A stretch of 64,000 bases of DNA from Phenylobacterium sp. GTDB lineage: Bacteria; Pseudomonadota; Alphaproteobacteria; Caulobacterales; Caulobacteraceae. Below the pieces are notes generated by a model, which was given only the letters and a program-made list of their open reading frames with translations, was not told the origin of the DNA and did no database searches. Location of the stretch: assembly GCF_022402485.1 (NCBI RefSeq), contig NZ_JAKRSA010000018.1, positions 124,001 to 188,000 on the forward strand, written 5' to 3'. Positions within the stretch are counted from its first letter, which is position 1. Every line of letters starts with the position of its first letter. This document shows, one piece after another, positions 16,400-25,296 of this stretch. A program made the translations under genes and the position numbers.

Positions 16400-17311
16400 A
16401 TGCTCGACAAAAAACGGAACACCCCCCTCATCGCTCTCATTGGCGCGGCTGCGTTGATGATGAGCGCCCCGGCGTTCGCGCAGGATGCCGCCCCAGCGGA
16501 TCCCGCCGCCGCCGCCGCTCCGGCCGATGCTACGGCTTCGGCTGAACCGGCTGCCGAAGCGACCCCCGCCGAGCCCGCGCCTGCGGCTCCTGCGGAAGAA
16601 GCTGCCCCCGAAGCTGGTGGTCACGGCGAACTGACCATTATGGCCATGTTCATGTACGCTCAGCCGGTCGGTAAGGCCGTTCTGATTGGTCTTGTTCTGG
16701 CGTCGATCCTCTCCTGGACCCTGCTGATCACCAAGCTCCTCGAGTTTGGGAAGCTGGAGCGTCAAACCAACCAGTTCCTGGAAGCCTTCCGCGGCGCCAA
16801 GAACATCAATGACATCGGCCGCATTTCCATGTCGGACGATTTCGAAGGCAACCCGCTGGCCGATATGGCTGCCGCCGCCGTCCAAGAAGTTGAGGTCTCC
16901 CGTCAGGCGGGCCTGAGCGTCTCGGGTGAACATCGCGACAGCACCATCGCCCGCGCCACGGCTGCTGTGACCGGCGTTCAGGCCTCTCTGGCCAAGCGTC
17001 TGTCGGGCGGCATGCAGTTCCTGGCCTCGCTCGGCTCCAACGCGCCGTTCATCGGCCTGTTCGGTACCGTGTACGGGATCATGTACTCGTTCATCGGCAT
17101 TGCGAACACCAACACGACCAACCTGGCCGTCGTCGCGCCCGGCATCGCCGAAGCCCTCCTGGCCACTGGCCTGGGTCTCGCCGCCGCCATTCCGTCGGTT
17201 ATCTTCTACAACTACTTCCAGACCCGCATCTCGGCTTTCGGCGCGCGGTCGGAAGGGTATGTCGCTGAACTTCTGAACGCGATCTCCCGGCAGCTCGACA
17301 AGGGGGCCTAA
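16400..17311 (+). CDS. exbB: ExbB/TolQ-family proton channel subunit
   Basis: A 303-residue inner-membrane protein. A signal peptide (residues 1-28, ending SAPAFAQ) precedes an Ala/Pro/Glu-rich periplasmic linker of about 45 residues. Three membrane segments of the MotA/TolQ/ExbB fold follow: VGKAVLIGLVLASILSWTLL, then NAPFIGLFGTVYGIMYSFIG and ALLATGLGLAAAIPSVIFYN. ExbB with ExbD converts proton motive force to TonB movement. The long AP-rich N-terminal extension distinguishes it from E. coli ExbB and TolQ. It heads an exbB-exbD-tonB operon with gaps of 5 and 12 bases. Confidence 0.93.
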   Translation: MLDKKRNTPLIALIGAAALMMSAPAFAQDAAPADPAAAAAPADATASAEPAAEATPAEPAPAAPAEEAAPEAGGHGELTIMAMFMYAQPVGKAVLIGLVLASILSWTLLITKLLEFGKLERQTNQFLEAFRGAKNINDIGRISMSDDFEGNPLADMAAAAVQEVEVSRQAGLSVSGEHRDSTIARATAAVTGVQASLAKRLSGGMQFLASLGSNAPFIGLFGTVYGIMYSFIGIANTNTTNLAVVAPGIAEALLATGLGLAAAIPSVIFYNYFQTRISAFGARSEGYVAELLNAISRQLDKGA

Positions 17312-17316
17312 ACCCA

Positions 17317-17748
17317 ATGGCCGCTAAACTCTCAGGGTCTGGGGGTGGCAGGTACGAAACGAAGCAGAACAGCGAAATCAATGTGACGCCCTTCGTGGAC
17401 GTCATGTTGGTTCTCCTGATCATCTTCATGGTGGCGGCACCGCTGGCCAGTGTGACGGTCCAGGTTGCTCTTCCGCCAGCGGTCGCCGAGCCATCCGCTA
17501 ACCCGCCTAAACCGGTCTACATTTCGATCCAGTCAGACGGGTCCATCTATGTCGGTGACTTTCCTACCGACCTGGCGGCCTTGGGTGACGATCTTCGGGC
17601 GAATATTGGTCAGCGGCGGAATCCAGAACGGGAGCGGATCTTCATCCGCGCCGATAAGGACACCATGTATGGTGACTTCATGGGCGTGATGAATATGCTC
17701 CAGGACAATGGGTTCTACAGCGTGGCGCTCATCGGCGAAGAAGATTGA
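17317..17748 (+). CDS. exbD: ExbD biopolymer transport protein
   Basis: A 143-residue single-pass membrane protein. The motif NVTPFVDVMLVLLIIFMVAA contains the proton-carrying Asp28, equivalent to Asp25 of E. coli ExbD. A periplasmic domain follows with the family strands (VYISIQSDGSIYVGD, then RIFIRADKDTMYGDFMGVM). It lies five bases after exbB. It forms the ion-translocating core with ExbB and touches TonB in the periplasm. Confidence 0.95.
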   Translation: MAAKLSGSGGGRYETKQNSEINVTPFVDVMLVLLIIFMVAAPLASVTVQVALPPAVAEPSANPPKPVYISIQSDGSIYVGDFPTDLAALGDDLRANIGQRRNPERERIFIRADKDTMYGDFMGVMNMLQDNGFYSVALIGEED

Positions 17749-17760
17749 GGGAGGTGAGAC

Positions 17761-18468
17761 ATGTCTGAAACCAGTGACACGACTCACATTCATCACAATC
17801 CCTTCGACGTCCCGAAACCGAAGCGGAACAATGGCATTATCGTCGCCATTGGTATCTCGTTCGCGGTTCACGTGGTGCTTGGCTTCTACCTCTACAAAGC
17901 CAAGTTCGAACCGGTGTACGTGGAGTACTCGGAAGACGTGACGGAGGTGTCGCTGATCAAGCCAGCGCCGCCGCCGCCTCCGCCTCCGCCTCCGCCGCCG
18001 CCGAGCGATGCGCCGCCGCCGCCGCCGCCGAAGCTACAGCCTCGGCCGCCGGTGACTCCGCCGGTCGGTGCCATGTCGACGATCCCCCCGCTTCCGGTTC
18101 CGCCGGTGCAGGAGCGGATTGAACAGCCGAAGCCGCCGGCTCCGCCGCCGCCGACTCCGCCGCGTCCGTCGGTCATCACCAACCCCGACTGGGCGCGTAT
18201 TCCCAGCGGTGAGGACGTGGCCCGCTACTATCCCGACCGCGCTCAGCGGATGGGAGCAGAAGGTCGGGTGGTGCTGAGCTGCTCGGTGACCGCCCGTGGT
18301 ACGCTGGAAAACTGTTCCGTCGTGGAAGAGAGCCCGGCGGACCAGGACTTCGGTAGCGCCGCGATGCGGATGACCAGACTGTTCCGGATGCGTCCGCGCA
18401 CCGCCGACGGTGCTCCCGTCGAAGGTGGCACGGTCCGGATCCCGATTTCCTTCCGTCTGCCCCAGTAG
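17761..18468 (+). CDS. tonB: TonB energy-transducing protein
   Basis: A 235-residue protein. The N-terminal anchor (NNGIIVAIGISFAVHVVLGF) carries the S-x-x-x-H motif (Ser33, His37) needed for coupling to ExbB/ExbD. A long polyproline region (about residues 68-138) would span the periplasm. The C-terminal TonB domain (RYYPDRAQRMGAEGRVVLSC, ending IPISFRLP) contacts TonB boxes of outer-membrane receptors. In context it could energise the cobalamin receptor encoded two genes downstream. A strong terminator ends the operon. Confidence 0.95.
   Translation: MSETSDTTHIHHNPFDVPKPKRNNGIIVAIGISFAVHVVLGFYLYKAKFEPVYVEYSEDVTEVSLIKPAPPPPPPPPPPPPSDAPPPPPPKLQPRPPVTPPVGAMSTIPPLPVPPVQERIEQPKPPAPPPPTPPRPSVITNPDWARIPSGEDVARYYPDRAQRMGAEGRVVLSCSVTARGTLENCSVVEESPADQDFGSAAMRMTRLFRMRPRTADGAPVEGGTVRIPISFRLPQ
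17968..18030 (+). repeat. CCG/CCT codon run in tonB
   Basis: Twelve successive proline codons (17968-18003), then Ser-Asp-Ala and six more CCG codons. This simple trinucleotide repeat encodes the rigid periplasmic spacer of TonB and is prone to in-frame length change by slippage. Confidence 0.8.
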
Positions 18469-18492
18469 GGCGAACGAAAGACACGGGAAGCA

Positions 18493-18527
18493 GGCCCCGG
18501 AGACCCAGGTCTCCGGGGCCTTTTCTT
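18493..18527 (+). terminator. Strong rho-independent terminator after tonB
   Basis: A 12-bp perfect stem: GGCCCCGGAGAC at 18493-18504 with GTCTCCGGGGCC at 18509-18520, four-base loop, followed by TTTTCTTT. It lies 24 bases after the tonB stop. Confidence 0.93.
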
Positions 18528-18610
18528 TGGCTCAGGTTTGCGTGGGATGCAGCGCCCTTGGCCCTTGATCCTGAAGGCCCGCCCCACTAGAACCCTATCC
18601 CTCGCGACGC

Positions 18611-18687
18611 GCCGCCTTAGCTCAGTTGGTTAGAGCGCCAGATTGTGGCTCTGGAGGTCCTCGGTTCGAGCCCGAGAGGTGGTACCA
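18611..18687 (+). tRNA. tRNA-His(GTG)
   Basis: A 77-base cloverleaf with encoded CCA. The anticodon arm CCAGA-TTGTGGC-TCTGG gives GTG. The acceptor is GCCGCCT/AGGTGGT with G·T pairs at 1-72 and 4-69, the discriminator is A73, and the base before position 1 is C, so the nearly universal G-1:C73 pair is missing. That loss is a known feature of a group of alphaproteobacteria whose HisRS adapted to A73. Confidence 0.97.
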
Positions 18688-18794
18688 TCGCGGAGAGGGG
18701 AAACGGTTCGGCTTGGCCGCTTCGTTGCCCCGTCACAAACCCCAGTCATAACGGCGGCGCACCAGGGTTGCCCTGGGTGTTCCTGCGAGGTCCC

Positions 18795-20249
18795 ATGATC
18801 CTTACCCCGTCTTCCCGGATCGCGGGGGCGTTCGGCGCGACCTTGGTCGGTGCGCTTGCCCTGATGTCCGGTCCAGTGATGGCGAGCCCGCAAGCGGCCC
18901 TGGAAGCCGCCCTGGCGCGTAGCCCCAATACCGCGCCGGCGCGGAACGTGATCCTGTTCATTGGCGACGGGATGGGGGCGTCCACGGTCACCGCCACGCG
19001 GATCCTTGCTGGCCAGCGGGCCGGGGTGGATGGGGCCTCTTACAATCTGGCTTTTGACACCATGCCCTATGGCGGCCTGGTTCGAACCTATTCCACCGAT
19101 GCCCTGGTGACCGATTCGGCCAATGGGGCCTCGGCGATCACCACCGGCTATCGCACCATCAATGGCGGTATCGGGGTGGATGGCGGAGCCCGCCGTGGGG
19201 TCTGCGACCCCAGCCGAAATGTGCCCACATTGGCCCAGCGGGCCAAGCGCGAGCTGGGGAAGGCCGTCGGTGTGGTGGCGACCTCAACCCTCACAGACGC
19301 CTCGCCGGCCGCGTTCTTCGCCCATGTGCCCGACCGCAACTGGCAGAGTGACGCCGACATGTCCGAGGCCGCCAAGGCTGCCGGCTGCCGGGACATTGCC
19401 GCCCAGCTGGTGGCCGCGCCTGACGATCTGCGCCCTGACATCGCCCTGGGCGGGGGCCTGTCCTATTTCCGCCCTGAGGCGGCCGGCGGTCGCCGCAAGG
19501 ATGGCCAGGACCTGACCGCAGCCTGGGCGGCGCGACCTTCGTCGGTGGTGGTCACTGATCGGGAGGGGCTGAACGCCGCCGTGGCGTCGGGGCAGGATAT
19601 CCTGGGCCTGTTTGCCGAGGTGCATATTCCCCATGAGGTCAATCGCCCAACGGTCGCACCGCAGACGCCGACCCTGGAGGAGATGACCCGGGCGGCGATC
19701 ACTCGCCTGTCGGCCGAGCCCAAGGGCTATGTGCTGCTGGTCGAGGCTGCCCACATCGACAAGGCCCATCATGGCGGCCTGATCAACGCGTCCCTGACCG
19801 AGGGGATCGAGTTTTCCAAGGCCGTCGCCGCGGCGCGGGAGATGACCGATTCGGCGGACACCCTGATCATCGTCACCGCCGACCACAGCCATGGTCTGGC
19901 GATCAATGGCGGCGGCCGTGGGGATGATGTGCTGGGCCTGATCACCGGCCCCACCGGTGCCCCCCGTCTGGCACCGGACGGCAGACCCTTGCCGATCCTC
20001 ACCTATGCCACCGGCCCGGGTGGCCCCACCGATGGGGAGGGTCGCCCAATGCTGGAGGGCGTCGATGTGTCGGCGATCGATCACGTGCGTCAGTCTGGCG
20101 TATGGCTGCCGAGCGCCGCGCACGCCGGGGAAGACGTGCCCGCCTATGCCGACGGTCCCTCGGCCCATCTGGTCACCGGCTCCATGGATCAGCCCTATCT
20201 GTTCCAGGTGATGCGTCACGCCCTGCGCCTGCCCGTCGAGGCCCCCTGA
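18795..20249 (+). CDS. PhoA-family alkaline phosphatase, secreted
   Basis: A 484-residue protein with a signal peptide (about residues 1-30, ending GPVMAS). Metal ligand Asp58 lies in ILFIGDGMG and the phosphorylated Ser108 in VTDSANGASAITTG. Further metal-site motifs are VEAAHIDKAHHGG and VTADHSHGL. It should hydrolyse phosphomonoesters in the periplasm or outside. The start ATG 18795 was chosen because longer readings would run into tRNA-His. No Pho box was identified. It lacks the cysteine-rich pattern of E. coli PhoA; subfamily is uncertain. Confidence 0.9.
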   Translation: MILTPSSRIAGAFGATLVGALALMSGPVMASPQAALEAALARSPNTAPARNVILFIGDGMGASTVTATRILAGQRAGVDGASYNLAFDTMPYGGLVRTYSTDALVTDSANGASAITTGYRTINGGIGVDGGARRGVCDPSRNVPTLAQRAKRELGKAVGVVATSTLTDASPAAFFAHVPDRNWQSDADMSEAAKAAGCRDIAAQLVAAPDDLRPDIALGGGLSYFRPEAAGGRRKDGQDLTAAWAARPSSVVVTDREGLNAAVASGQDILGLFAEVHIPHEVNRPTVAPQTPTLEEMTRAAITRLSAEPKGYVLLVEAAHIDKAHHGGLINASLTEGIEFSKAVAAAREMTDSADTLIIVTADHSHGLAINGGGRGDDVLGLITGPTGAPRLAPDGRPLPILTYATGPGGPTDGEGRPMLEGVDVSAIDHVRQSGVWLPSAAHAGEDVPAYADGPSAHLVTGSMDQPYLFQVMRHALRLPVEAP

Positions 20250-20286
20250 TCGCCCCGGTTCGGCTGAGCGCGATGAAGCCTCAGCG

Positions 20287-20315
20287 TTGACGTGAGGGGC
20301 GAGCCCGCCTATGGG
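20287..20315 (+). promoter_or_regulatory. Probable promoter of the btu operon
   Basis: TTGACG at 20287-20292, 17 bases, then TATGGG at 20310-20315. The predicted transcription start near 20322 lies a few bases before the cobalamin riboswitch, exactly where it should be. The -10 is weak by consensus. Confidence 0.5.
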
Positions 20316-20325
20316 CACAACCGTG

Positions 20326-20487
20326 ACAGGTTCCCCGCGAGGGGATCAAAAGGGAACTCAGGTGTAAGACCTGGGCTGCCCCCGCAACTGTAAGCGGCGA
20401 GTCCGCATGCCATTACGCCACTGGGTCCTCGGACCTGGGAAGGCGGCATGCAATGGGCGTCGACCCGCGAGCCAGGAGACCTGCCTG
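20326..20487 (+). promoter_or_regulatory. Cobalamin (B12) riboswitch
   Basis: The conserved core of the cobalamin riboswitch is readable. Positions 20375-20397 contain GCTGCCCCCGCAACTGTAAG and the following CGG, CCACTG appears near 20417, GGGAAGGCG near 20438, and the B12 box GCCAGGAGACCTGCC at 20471-20485. It lies upstream of btuB, so binding of adenosylcobalamin should lower expression of the uptake operon. About 175 GC-rich bases separate it from the btuB start and probably contain the expression platform; I could not single out its fold. Confidence 0.96.
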
Positions 20488-20663
20488 TCGCGGTCGTCCT
20501 TCGTCCGGCCGGGGTGCGCCGAGCGAACGGGTCTACCCGGGTGGCGACAACCGTCCAGGGCCGCGCGAGGGCGCGGGTCCCGGCGGGGTCGTGCGCGCGC
20601 GCCTGGCTCCCCGTGGTCCGCCTCCTCGACGGCTCGTTGTCGTCCATTCGAGGGGAAGACCCG

Positions 20664-22631
20664 ATGAAGTCCATCTTACTGTCCACCGCCGCCCTGCTGG
20701 CGGTTCTGTCGGCTACGGCCGTGGCAGCCCAGCCGGCGACCGCCCCGGATGTGGCTGGTGGTGAAGCCTCCAACGCTGTGCGTGGGGTGATCGTCACGGC
20801 CAACCGGTCTCCGACGGCGGCGGCCCAGGTGGCCCAAGCCGTCACCGTCATCGACAGAGCCGAGATCGAGGCCAGCCAGGCCATCGTACTGCCCGACCTT
20901 CTGGCTCGCACCGCCGGGGTCACCCTGTCGCGCAATGGGGGGCCGGGCGGGGTGACCGCCCTGCGTATTCGCGGAGCTGAGAACGATCAGACTCTGGTGG
21001 TGATCGATGGCGTCCGGTTGAACGATGTGGCCCAGCCGGGCGCGGGCTATAATTTCGCCAATCTCCTGACCGGGGACGTGGCCCGGGTTGAGGTTCTGCG
21101 CGGCGCTCAGTCGACCCTCTGGGGCAGCCAGGCCATCGGCGGGGTGATCAATGTGGTGACCACGGTCCCCACCGAACCCTTCCAGGCCAACCTGGATGCC
21201 GAGGTCGGTGACGCCGCCACCGCCTATGTCCGTGGCGGGGTCGGCGGGGCTCAGGAAAAGATCGTCTGGCGCCTGGGTGCGGGCTACTACACCACAGACG
21301 GCGTGTCCGCCTTCGGCTCCGGCCGCGAGGATGATGGCTTCCAACACACCAGCGCCAATGGCCGGGTGGGGGTTACGATCACCGATCAGCTCTCTGTCGA
21401 CCTGCGAGGGACCTATGCCTATGGGCGGGTCCAGGTGGACGGCTTCCCGGCCCCGGCGTTCAGCTTTGCCGATACCGCCGAGGTCGGGGTCACCGAAGAA
21501 CTGGCCGGCTATGCGGGAGTCAATCTGGATCTGCTGGACGCGCGCCTGCGCAACCGCCTGGCCTTCTCTGGCACCCGCACCGATCGTCAGAGCCTCAATC
21601 CCCGGCAGGCGGTGACCCCAGTGACCTTCGACGCCCGCTCCGAGGTCGATCGTTGGGAGTACCAGGGCAGCTTTGCGGTGACAGAGGCCTGGCAGGCGGT
21701 GTTTGGTCTGGAACGGGAGGCGGCGTCCATGCGGACCCAGGCGCCCAGCGCCTTCGCCCCCAATCCCCCGGCCTTGAGCGCCTCAGCCACCTTGGACAGC
21801 GCCTATGCCCAGGTGCAGGGCCCGCTGGCGGCCGGCCTGACCCTGAGTGTCGGTGTGCGTCGGGACGATCATGAGACCTTTGGCGGACAGACCCTGGGGC
21901 AGGGGGCCCTGGCCTGGTCGATCAATGACGGCGCGACGCTCCTGCGGGCCAGTTTCGGTCAAGGCTTCAAGGCACCCAGCCTCTTTCAGCTCTATAGCGA
22001 GTTTGGCAATCTGGCCCTCTCCCCGGAGGAGGCCGACGGCTGGGACCTGGGGATCGAACAGCGCCTCGCCGACGGTTTGGCGGTGGTCTCGGCCACCTGG
22101 TTCCAGCGGGAGACCGAGAACCAGATCGACTATGTGTCGTGCTTCAGCCTCCCGACGAGCGCACTCTGCCGGGTCAACGGGTTCAGCCGGTTTGGCTATT
22201 ACAGCAACACCGCCAGGACGGAGGCTCAAGGGATCGAGCTGACCGGCCAGGCCAAGGTCGGTCCCTTCGACCTTGGCGCCAACTATACCTGGACGGACGC
22301 TACCAATGCGGCGGACGGTTCGGTCAACCGGGGTAAGCAGCTGGCCCGGCGTCCGGAGCATCAAGGCTACATGTCGCTGACCCATGTGTTCGCCAGCGGT
22401 CCTTCGGCGACCCTGGCCGTTCGACACATCGGTGAGGCCTTTGATGACGCGGCCAACCGCAACCGCCTGCAGGCCAGGACCCTTGTGGACCTCCGGGCGT
22501 CCTGGGCTGTGACGGAGCAGATCGAACTTTATGGACGGGTGGAAAATCTGTTTGACGGTCGGGAGCCCTCCACCCGCGGCTATGGCGAACTGGGTCGCTT
22601 CGGTGCCCTGGGCGTCCGGGCGCGGTTCTGA
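20664..22631 (+). CDS. btuB: TonB-dependent cobalamin receptor BtuB
   Basis: A 655-residue outer-membrane receptor. Signal peptide residues 1-22 (ending AVAAQ) lead to a TonB-box-like GVIVTANRSP near residues 40-50. The plug domain has ALRIRGAENDQTLVVIDGVR and VEVLRGAQSTLWGSQAIGGV, then a beta barrel ending in aromatic-terminal strands (FGALGVRARF). The B12 riboswitch upstream and btuFCD downstream make cobalamin the clear substrate. A longer frame reaching back into the riboswitch is rejected. Its stop overlaps btuF by one base. Confidence 0.95.
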   Translation: MKSILLSTAALLAVLSATAVAAQPATAPDVAGGEASNAVRGVIVTANRSPTAAAQVAQAVTVIDRAEIEASQAIVLPDLLARTAGVTLSRNGGPGGVTALRIRGAENDQTLVVIDGVRLNDVAQPGAGYNFANLLTGDVARVEVLRGAQSTLWGSQAIGGVINVVTTVPTEPFQANLDAEVGDAATAYVRGGVGGAQEKIVWRLGAGYYTTDGVSAFGSGREDDGFQHTSANGRVGVTITDQLSVDLRGTYAYGRVQVDGFPAPAFSFADTAEVGVTEELAGYAGVNLDLLDARLRNRLAFSGTRTDRQSLNPRQAVTPVTFDARSEVDRWEYQGSFAVTEAWQAVFGLEREAASMRTQAPSAFAPNPPALSASATLDSAYAQVQGPLAAGLTLSVGVRRDDHETFGGQTLGQGALAWSINDGATLLRASFGQGFKAPSLFQLYSEFGNLALSPEEADGWDLGIEQRLADGLAVVSATWFQRETENQIDYVSCFSLPTSALCRVNGFSRFGYYSNTARTEAQGIELTGQAKVGPFDLGANYTWTDATNAADGSVNRGKQLARRPEHQGYMSLTHVFASGPSATLAVRHIGEAFDDAANRNRLQARTLVDLRASWAVTEQIELYGRVENLFDGREPSTRGYGELGRFGALGVRARF

Positions 22632-23500
22632 TGTCGGGGTCGACGGGGTCAGGTTCGGGCGTCCTCACCCGCCGGACGGCGGTGGGGGGGCTTGCGCTTG
22701 GCCTCGTCGGCGCCGCGCCAGCCCAAAGGCCTATGCGGGTGGTGTCGCTGAACCCCTGCCTGGATGTGATCCTGTTCCATGTGGCCGAGCGCCGGCAGAT
22801 CGCGGCCCTGACCCACTACGCCCGTGATCCGGAGGCCTCCACCCTGGCGCACCTGGCCCGGGACATCCCCATCACCCATGAGACCGCCGAGGAGGTGGTG
22901 GCCCTGGCGCCGGATCTGGTGCTGCTCAGCCATCACTCGGCCCTGGCCACCCGCCAGGCTCTGACCCGGTTGAGGGTGCCGCAAGCCATGTTTGATGTGC
23001 CCCATACGGTCGCAGACAGCCTGGCGCAAATCCGCAAGGTGGCGCGGCTGATCGGCCAGCCGGCCCGGGGTGCGGCGGTGGTGGCGCGCATCGAGGCGGC
23101 CATTGCTGCAGTCACGCCGCCGCCCGGGGCACCCCGGCTGAGCGCCATCGTCTATCAACCCAACGGATTTGCCGCCGGGGCGGGCACCCTGACCGACGAG
23201 ATGCTGCGCCGGGCCGGTTTTGACAATGTGGCCGCCCGCTACGGGCTCGGACGATGGGGCAATATCAGCCTGGAGCGGCTGGTGGCCGATCCCCCTCAGG
23301 TTCTGCTGGCCGGCGAGGCCGCGCCGGGGGCACCCACCTGGGCTGACCGGGTGCTGAGCCATCCGGCCCTGGCCAGACTATCCCCAGCCATGCGTCGGGA
23401 GGTGTTCCCCCAGCGCCTGCTCTATTGCGGCGGGCCGGTGCTGATCGAGACCGCAGCGGCCCTGGGCCGGGCGCGGCGCAATGTGCTGGGGGCATCATGA
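22631..23500 (+). CDS. btuF: Cobalamin ABC transporter, substrate-binding protein BtuF
   Basis: A 289-residue periplasmic binding protein of the helical-backbone (cluster A/TroA-FhuD) type. The N-terminus has a twin-arginine-like leader (TRRTAVGGLALGLVGAAPAQ). VVSLNPCLDVILFHVAERRQ begins the first lobe; LAPDLVLLS and NISLERLVADPPQVLLAGE are typical of the fold. It would capture B12 delivered by BtuB. It overlaps btuB by one base and btuC by four, forming one translational unit. Confidence 0.88.
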   Translation: MSGSTGSGSGVLTRRTAVGGLALGLVGAAPAQRPMRVVSLNPCLDVILFHVAERRQIAALTHYARDPEASTLAHLARDIPITHETAEEVVALAPDLVLLSHHSALATRQALTRLRVPQAMFDVPHTVADSLAQIRKVARLIGQPARGAAVVARIEAAIAAVTPPPGAPRLSAIVYQPNGFAAGAGTLTDEMLRRAGFDNVAARYGLGRWGNISLERLVADPPQVLLAGEAAPGAPTWADRVLSHPALARLSPAMRREVFPQRLLYCGGPVLIETAAALGRARRNVLGAS

Positions 23501-24489
23501 GGCGGCTGTCGCCCTTGACGGTGATCACTGGCCTGGTCTTCGCCCTGGGGATCCTGGCCGCCCTGAGCCTGATGGCAGGCCGGGTCTGGGTCCCCCTCGA
23601 AGCGTGGGGGCGGGAAGATCCCCGCTGGATCATCATTCTGGAGCTGCGCATTCCCCGCACCCTGCTGGCGATCGTGGTCGGTGCGGCCCTGGGCATGTCC
23701 GGCGCAGCCCTGCAGGGCTACACCCGAAATCCCTTGGCAGATCCGGGGGTTCTGGGGGTTTCCTCCATGGCAGCCTTAGGGGCTGTGGTCTCGCTCTATG
23801 TGGGCTTCTACCTGCCGGCCCTGGCGGGGATTGCCTGGCTTATGCCGCTGTGCGCCATGGCCGGTGCCTTGGTGGGTGTGCTGGTGCTGATCGGACTCAC
23901 AGGGCAGGCCTCGGGGACAGTGACCTTTGTCCTGGCCGGCGTGGTGCTCAACATTGTCGCCGGCGCGGGGGTGGCCCTGGCGCTCAACCTGGCCCCCAAT
24001 CCCTGGGCGGTGAATGAGATCGTCAACTGGCTCATGGGCTCGCTCACGGACCGCAGCATGGCTGACCTGCAGATGTCAGCCCCCTTCGTGGCGGTCGGCC
24101 TCGTTCTTCTGATCCTCACCCGCCGGGCTCTGGACGCCCTGACCCTGGGCGAGATCGGCGCTCGGTCCCTGGGGATTGACCTGTCACGCACCCGTCTGCT
24201 GCTGGCGCTGGGGGTCGGCCTCGCGGCCGGCGCCAGCGTCGCGGTGACCGGGGTCATTGGCTTTGTTGGTCTGGTGACCCCCCACCTCCTGCGGCCTTTC
24301 CTGGGACCAAGGCCTGCGGGTCTGCTGCTGCCCAGCGCCCTGGGGGGAGCGGTGATTGTCCTGGCCGGCGACATCCTGGTGCGGCTGATCCCTTCGGCGG
24401 CGGAGGTCCGACTGGGAGTGGCCATGGCGGCCCTGGGCGGTCCCTTCTTCTTGGCTCTGCTGCTGATCCAGCGCCGGAGGCTGGCATGA
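23497..24489 (+). CDS. btuC: Cobalamin ABC transporter permease BtuC
   Basis: A 330-residue polytopic membrane protein of the FecCD/BtuC family, around ten hydrophobic segments. Family landmarks are ELRIPRTLLAIVVGAALGMS, GALQGYTRNPLADPGVLGVS-like sequence near residue 70-90, GVIGFVGLVTPHLLRPFLGP and AGDILVRL. The start ATG 23497 overlaps btuF. Two copies would form the channel with BtuD. Confidence 0.93.
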   Translation: MRRLSPLTVITGLVFALGILAALSLMAGRVWVPLEAWGREDPRWIIILELRIPRTLLAIVVGAALGMSGAALQGYTRNPLADPGVLGVSSMAALGAVVSLYVGFYLPALAGIAWLMPLCAMAGALVGVLVLIGLTGQASGTVTFVLAGVVLNIVAGAGVALALNLAPNPWAVNEIVNWLMGSLTDRSMADLQMSAPFVAVGLVLLILTRRALDALTLGEIGARSLGIDLSRTRLLLALGVGLAAGASVAVTGVIGFVGLVTPHLLRPFLGPRPAGLLLPSALGGAVIVLAGDILVRLIPSAAEVRLGVAMAALGGPFFLALLLIQRRRLA

Positions 24490-25259
24490 CCTCGCTTGAG
24501 GGGCGGAACCTGCATCTGCAGGCAGGCGGCAAGACGATCCTTGAGGGGGTCAGCGCGGGCTTCACCACCGGCCAGGTGACCGCCATCCTCGGGGCCAATG
24601 GCGCGGGCAAGTCGACTCTGCTGACGGCCCTGGCAGGCCTCTCGGTCCCAAAGGGCGGCGAGGTCCGTCTGGGGGAGACCGCCCTGCTCGATCTTGATCC
24701 TCGCACCCGGGCCCAGCGCCTGGGGTTCATTCCCCAGAGCCCGGAGATCGCCTGGGGCCTGGAGGTTCGCACCGTCGTGGGTCTGGGCCGGTTGCCCTGG
24801 AGCGGAGGACGGGGCCTGTCGCAGGCCGATGGCGAGGCGGTGGACCGTGCGATGGATGCGGCCCAGGTGCAGCATCTGGCGGAGCGGGACATCACCACCC
24901 TGTCAGGGGGCGAGCGGGCCCGGGCCCTGATCGCCAGGGCTCTGGCCGGCGAACCGGAGTGGCTGCTGGCCGATGAACCCTATGCCGGCCTTGATCCCCG
25001 GCATGCCCTGGAGGCCGCTGCGCTGTTTCGCAGTCTGGCCGAACAGGGGGCGGGTGTCCTGCTGACACTGCATGACCTGACCCTGGCCGCCCGTCTGGCT
25101 GACCGGGTCCTGGTGCTGGGGGACGGCGGGGTGCTGGCTGATGGTCCGCCGGCCTCGGCCCTGACCCCGGACGTCCTCGCCAAGGCCTATGGCATCGATG
25201 CGCGCCTGCGCGAGACCGACCAGGGCCTGGCCGTGGATATCCTCGGCCGCTGGGGCTAG
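24486..25259 (+). CDS. btuD: Cobalamin ABC transporter ATPase BtuD
   Basis: A 257-residue ABC ATPase. Walker A is GANGAGKST (36-44), signature LSGGERAR (139-146) and Walker B WLLADEP (159-165). A switch histidine lies in TLHDLTLAARLADRV. The order btuB-F-C-D with 1-4 base overlaps, all behind one riboswitch, identifies the vitamin B12 importer. No cobalamin synthesis gene is in the window. Confidence 0.93.
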   Translation: MTSLEGRNLHLQAGGKTILEGVSAGFTTGQVTAILGANGAGKSTLLTALAGLSVPKGGEVRLGETALLDLDPRTRAQRLGFIPQSPEIAWGLEVRTVVGLGRLPWSGGRGLSQADGEAVDRAMDAAQVQHLAERDITTLSGGERARALIARALAGEPEWLLADEPYAGLDPRHALEAAALFRSLAEQGAGVLLTLHDLTLAARLADRVLVLGDGGVLADGPPASALTPDVLAKAYGIDARLRETDQGLAVDILGRWG

Positions 25260-25296
25260 GGCCCCGCCCTCAGGCTCCCTCTGACGGGGTCATGGT

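Noticed and set aside
17960..18170. Possible CRISPR-like or VNTR array in tonB
   Set aside because: It is a simple proline-codon run without spacers, normal for TonB.
20448..20663. In-frame upstream extension of btuB
   Set aside because: It would translate the B12 riboswitch and leader; the signal peptide begins at 20664.
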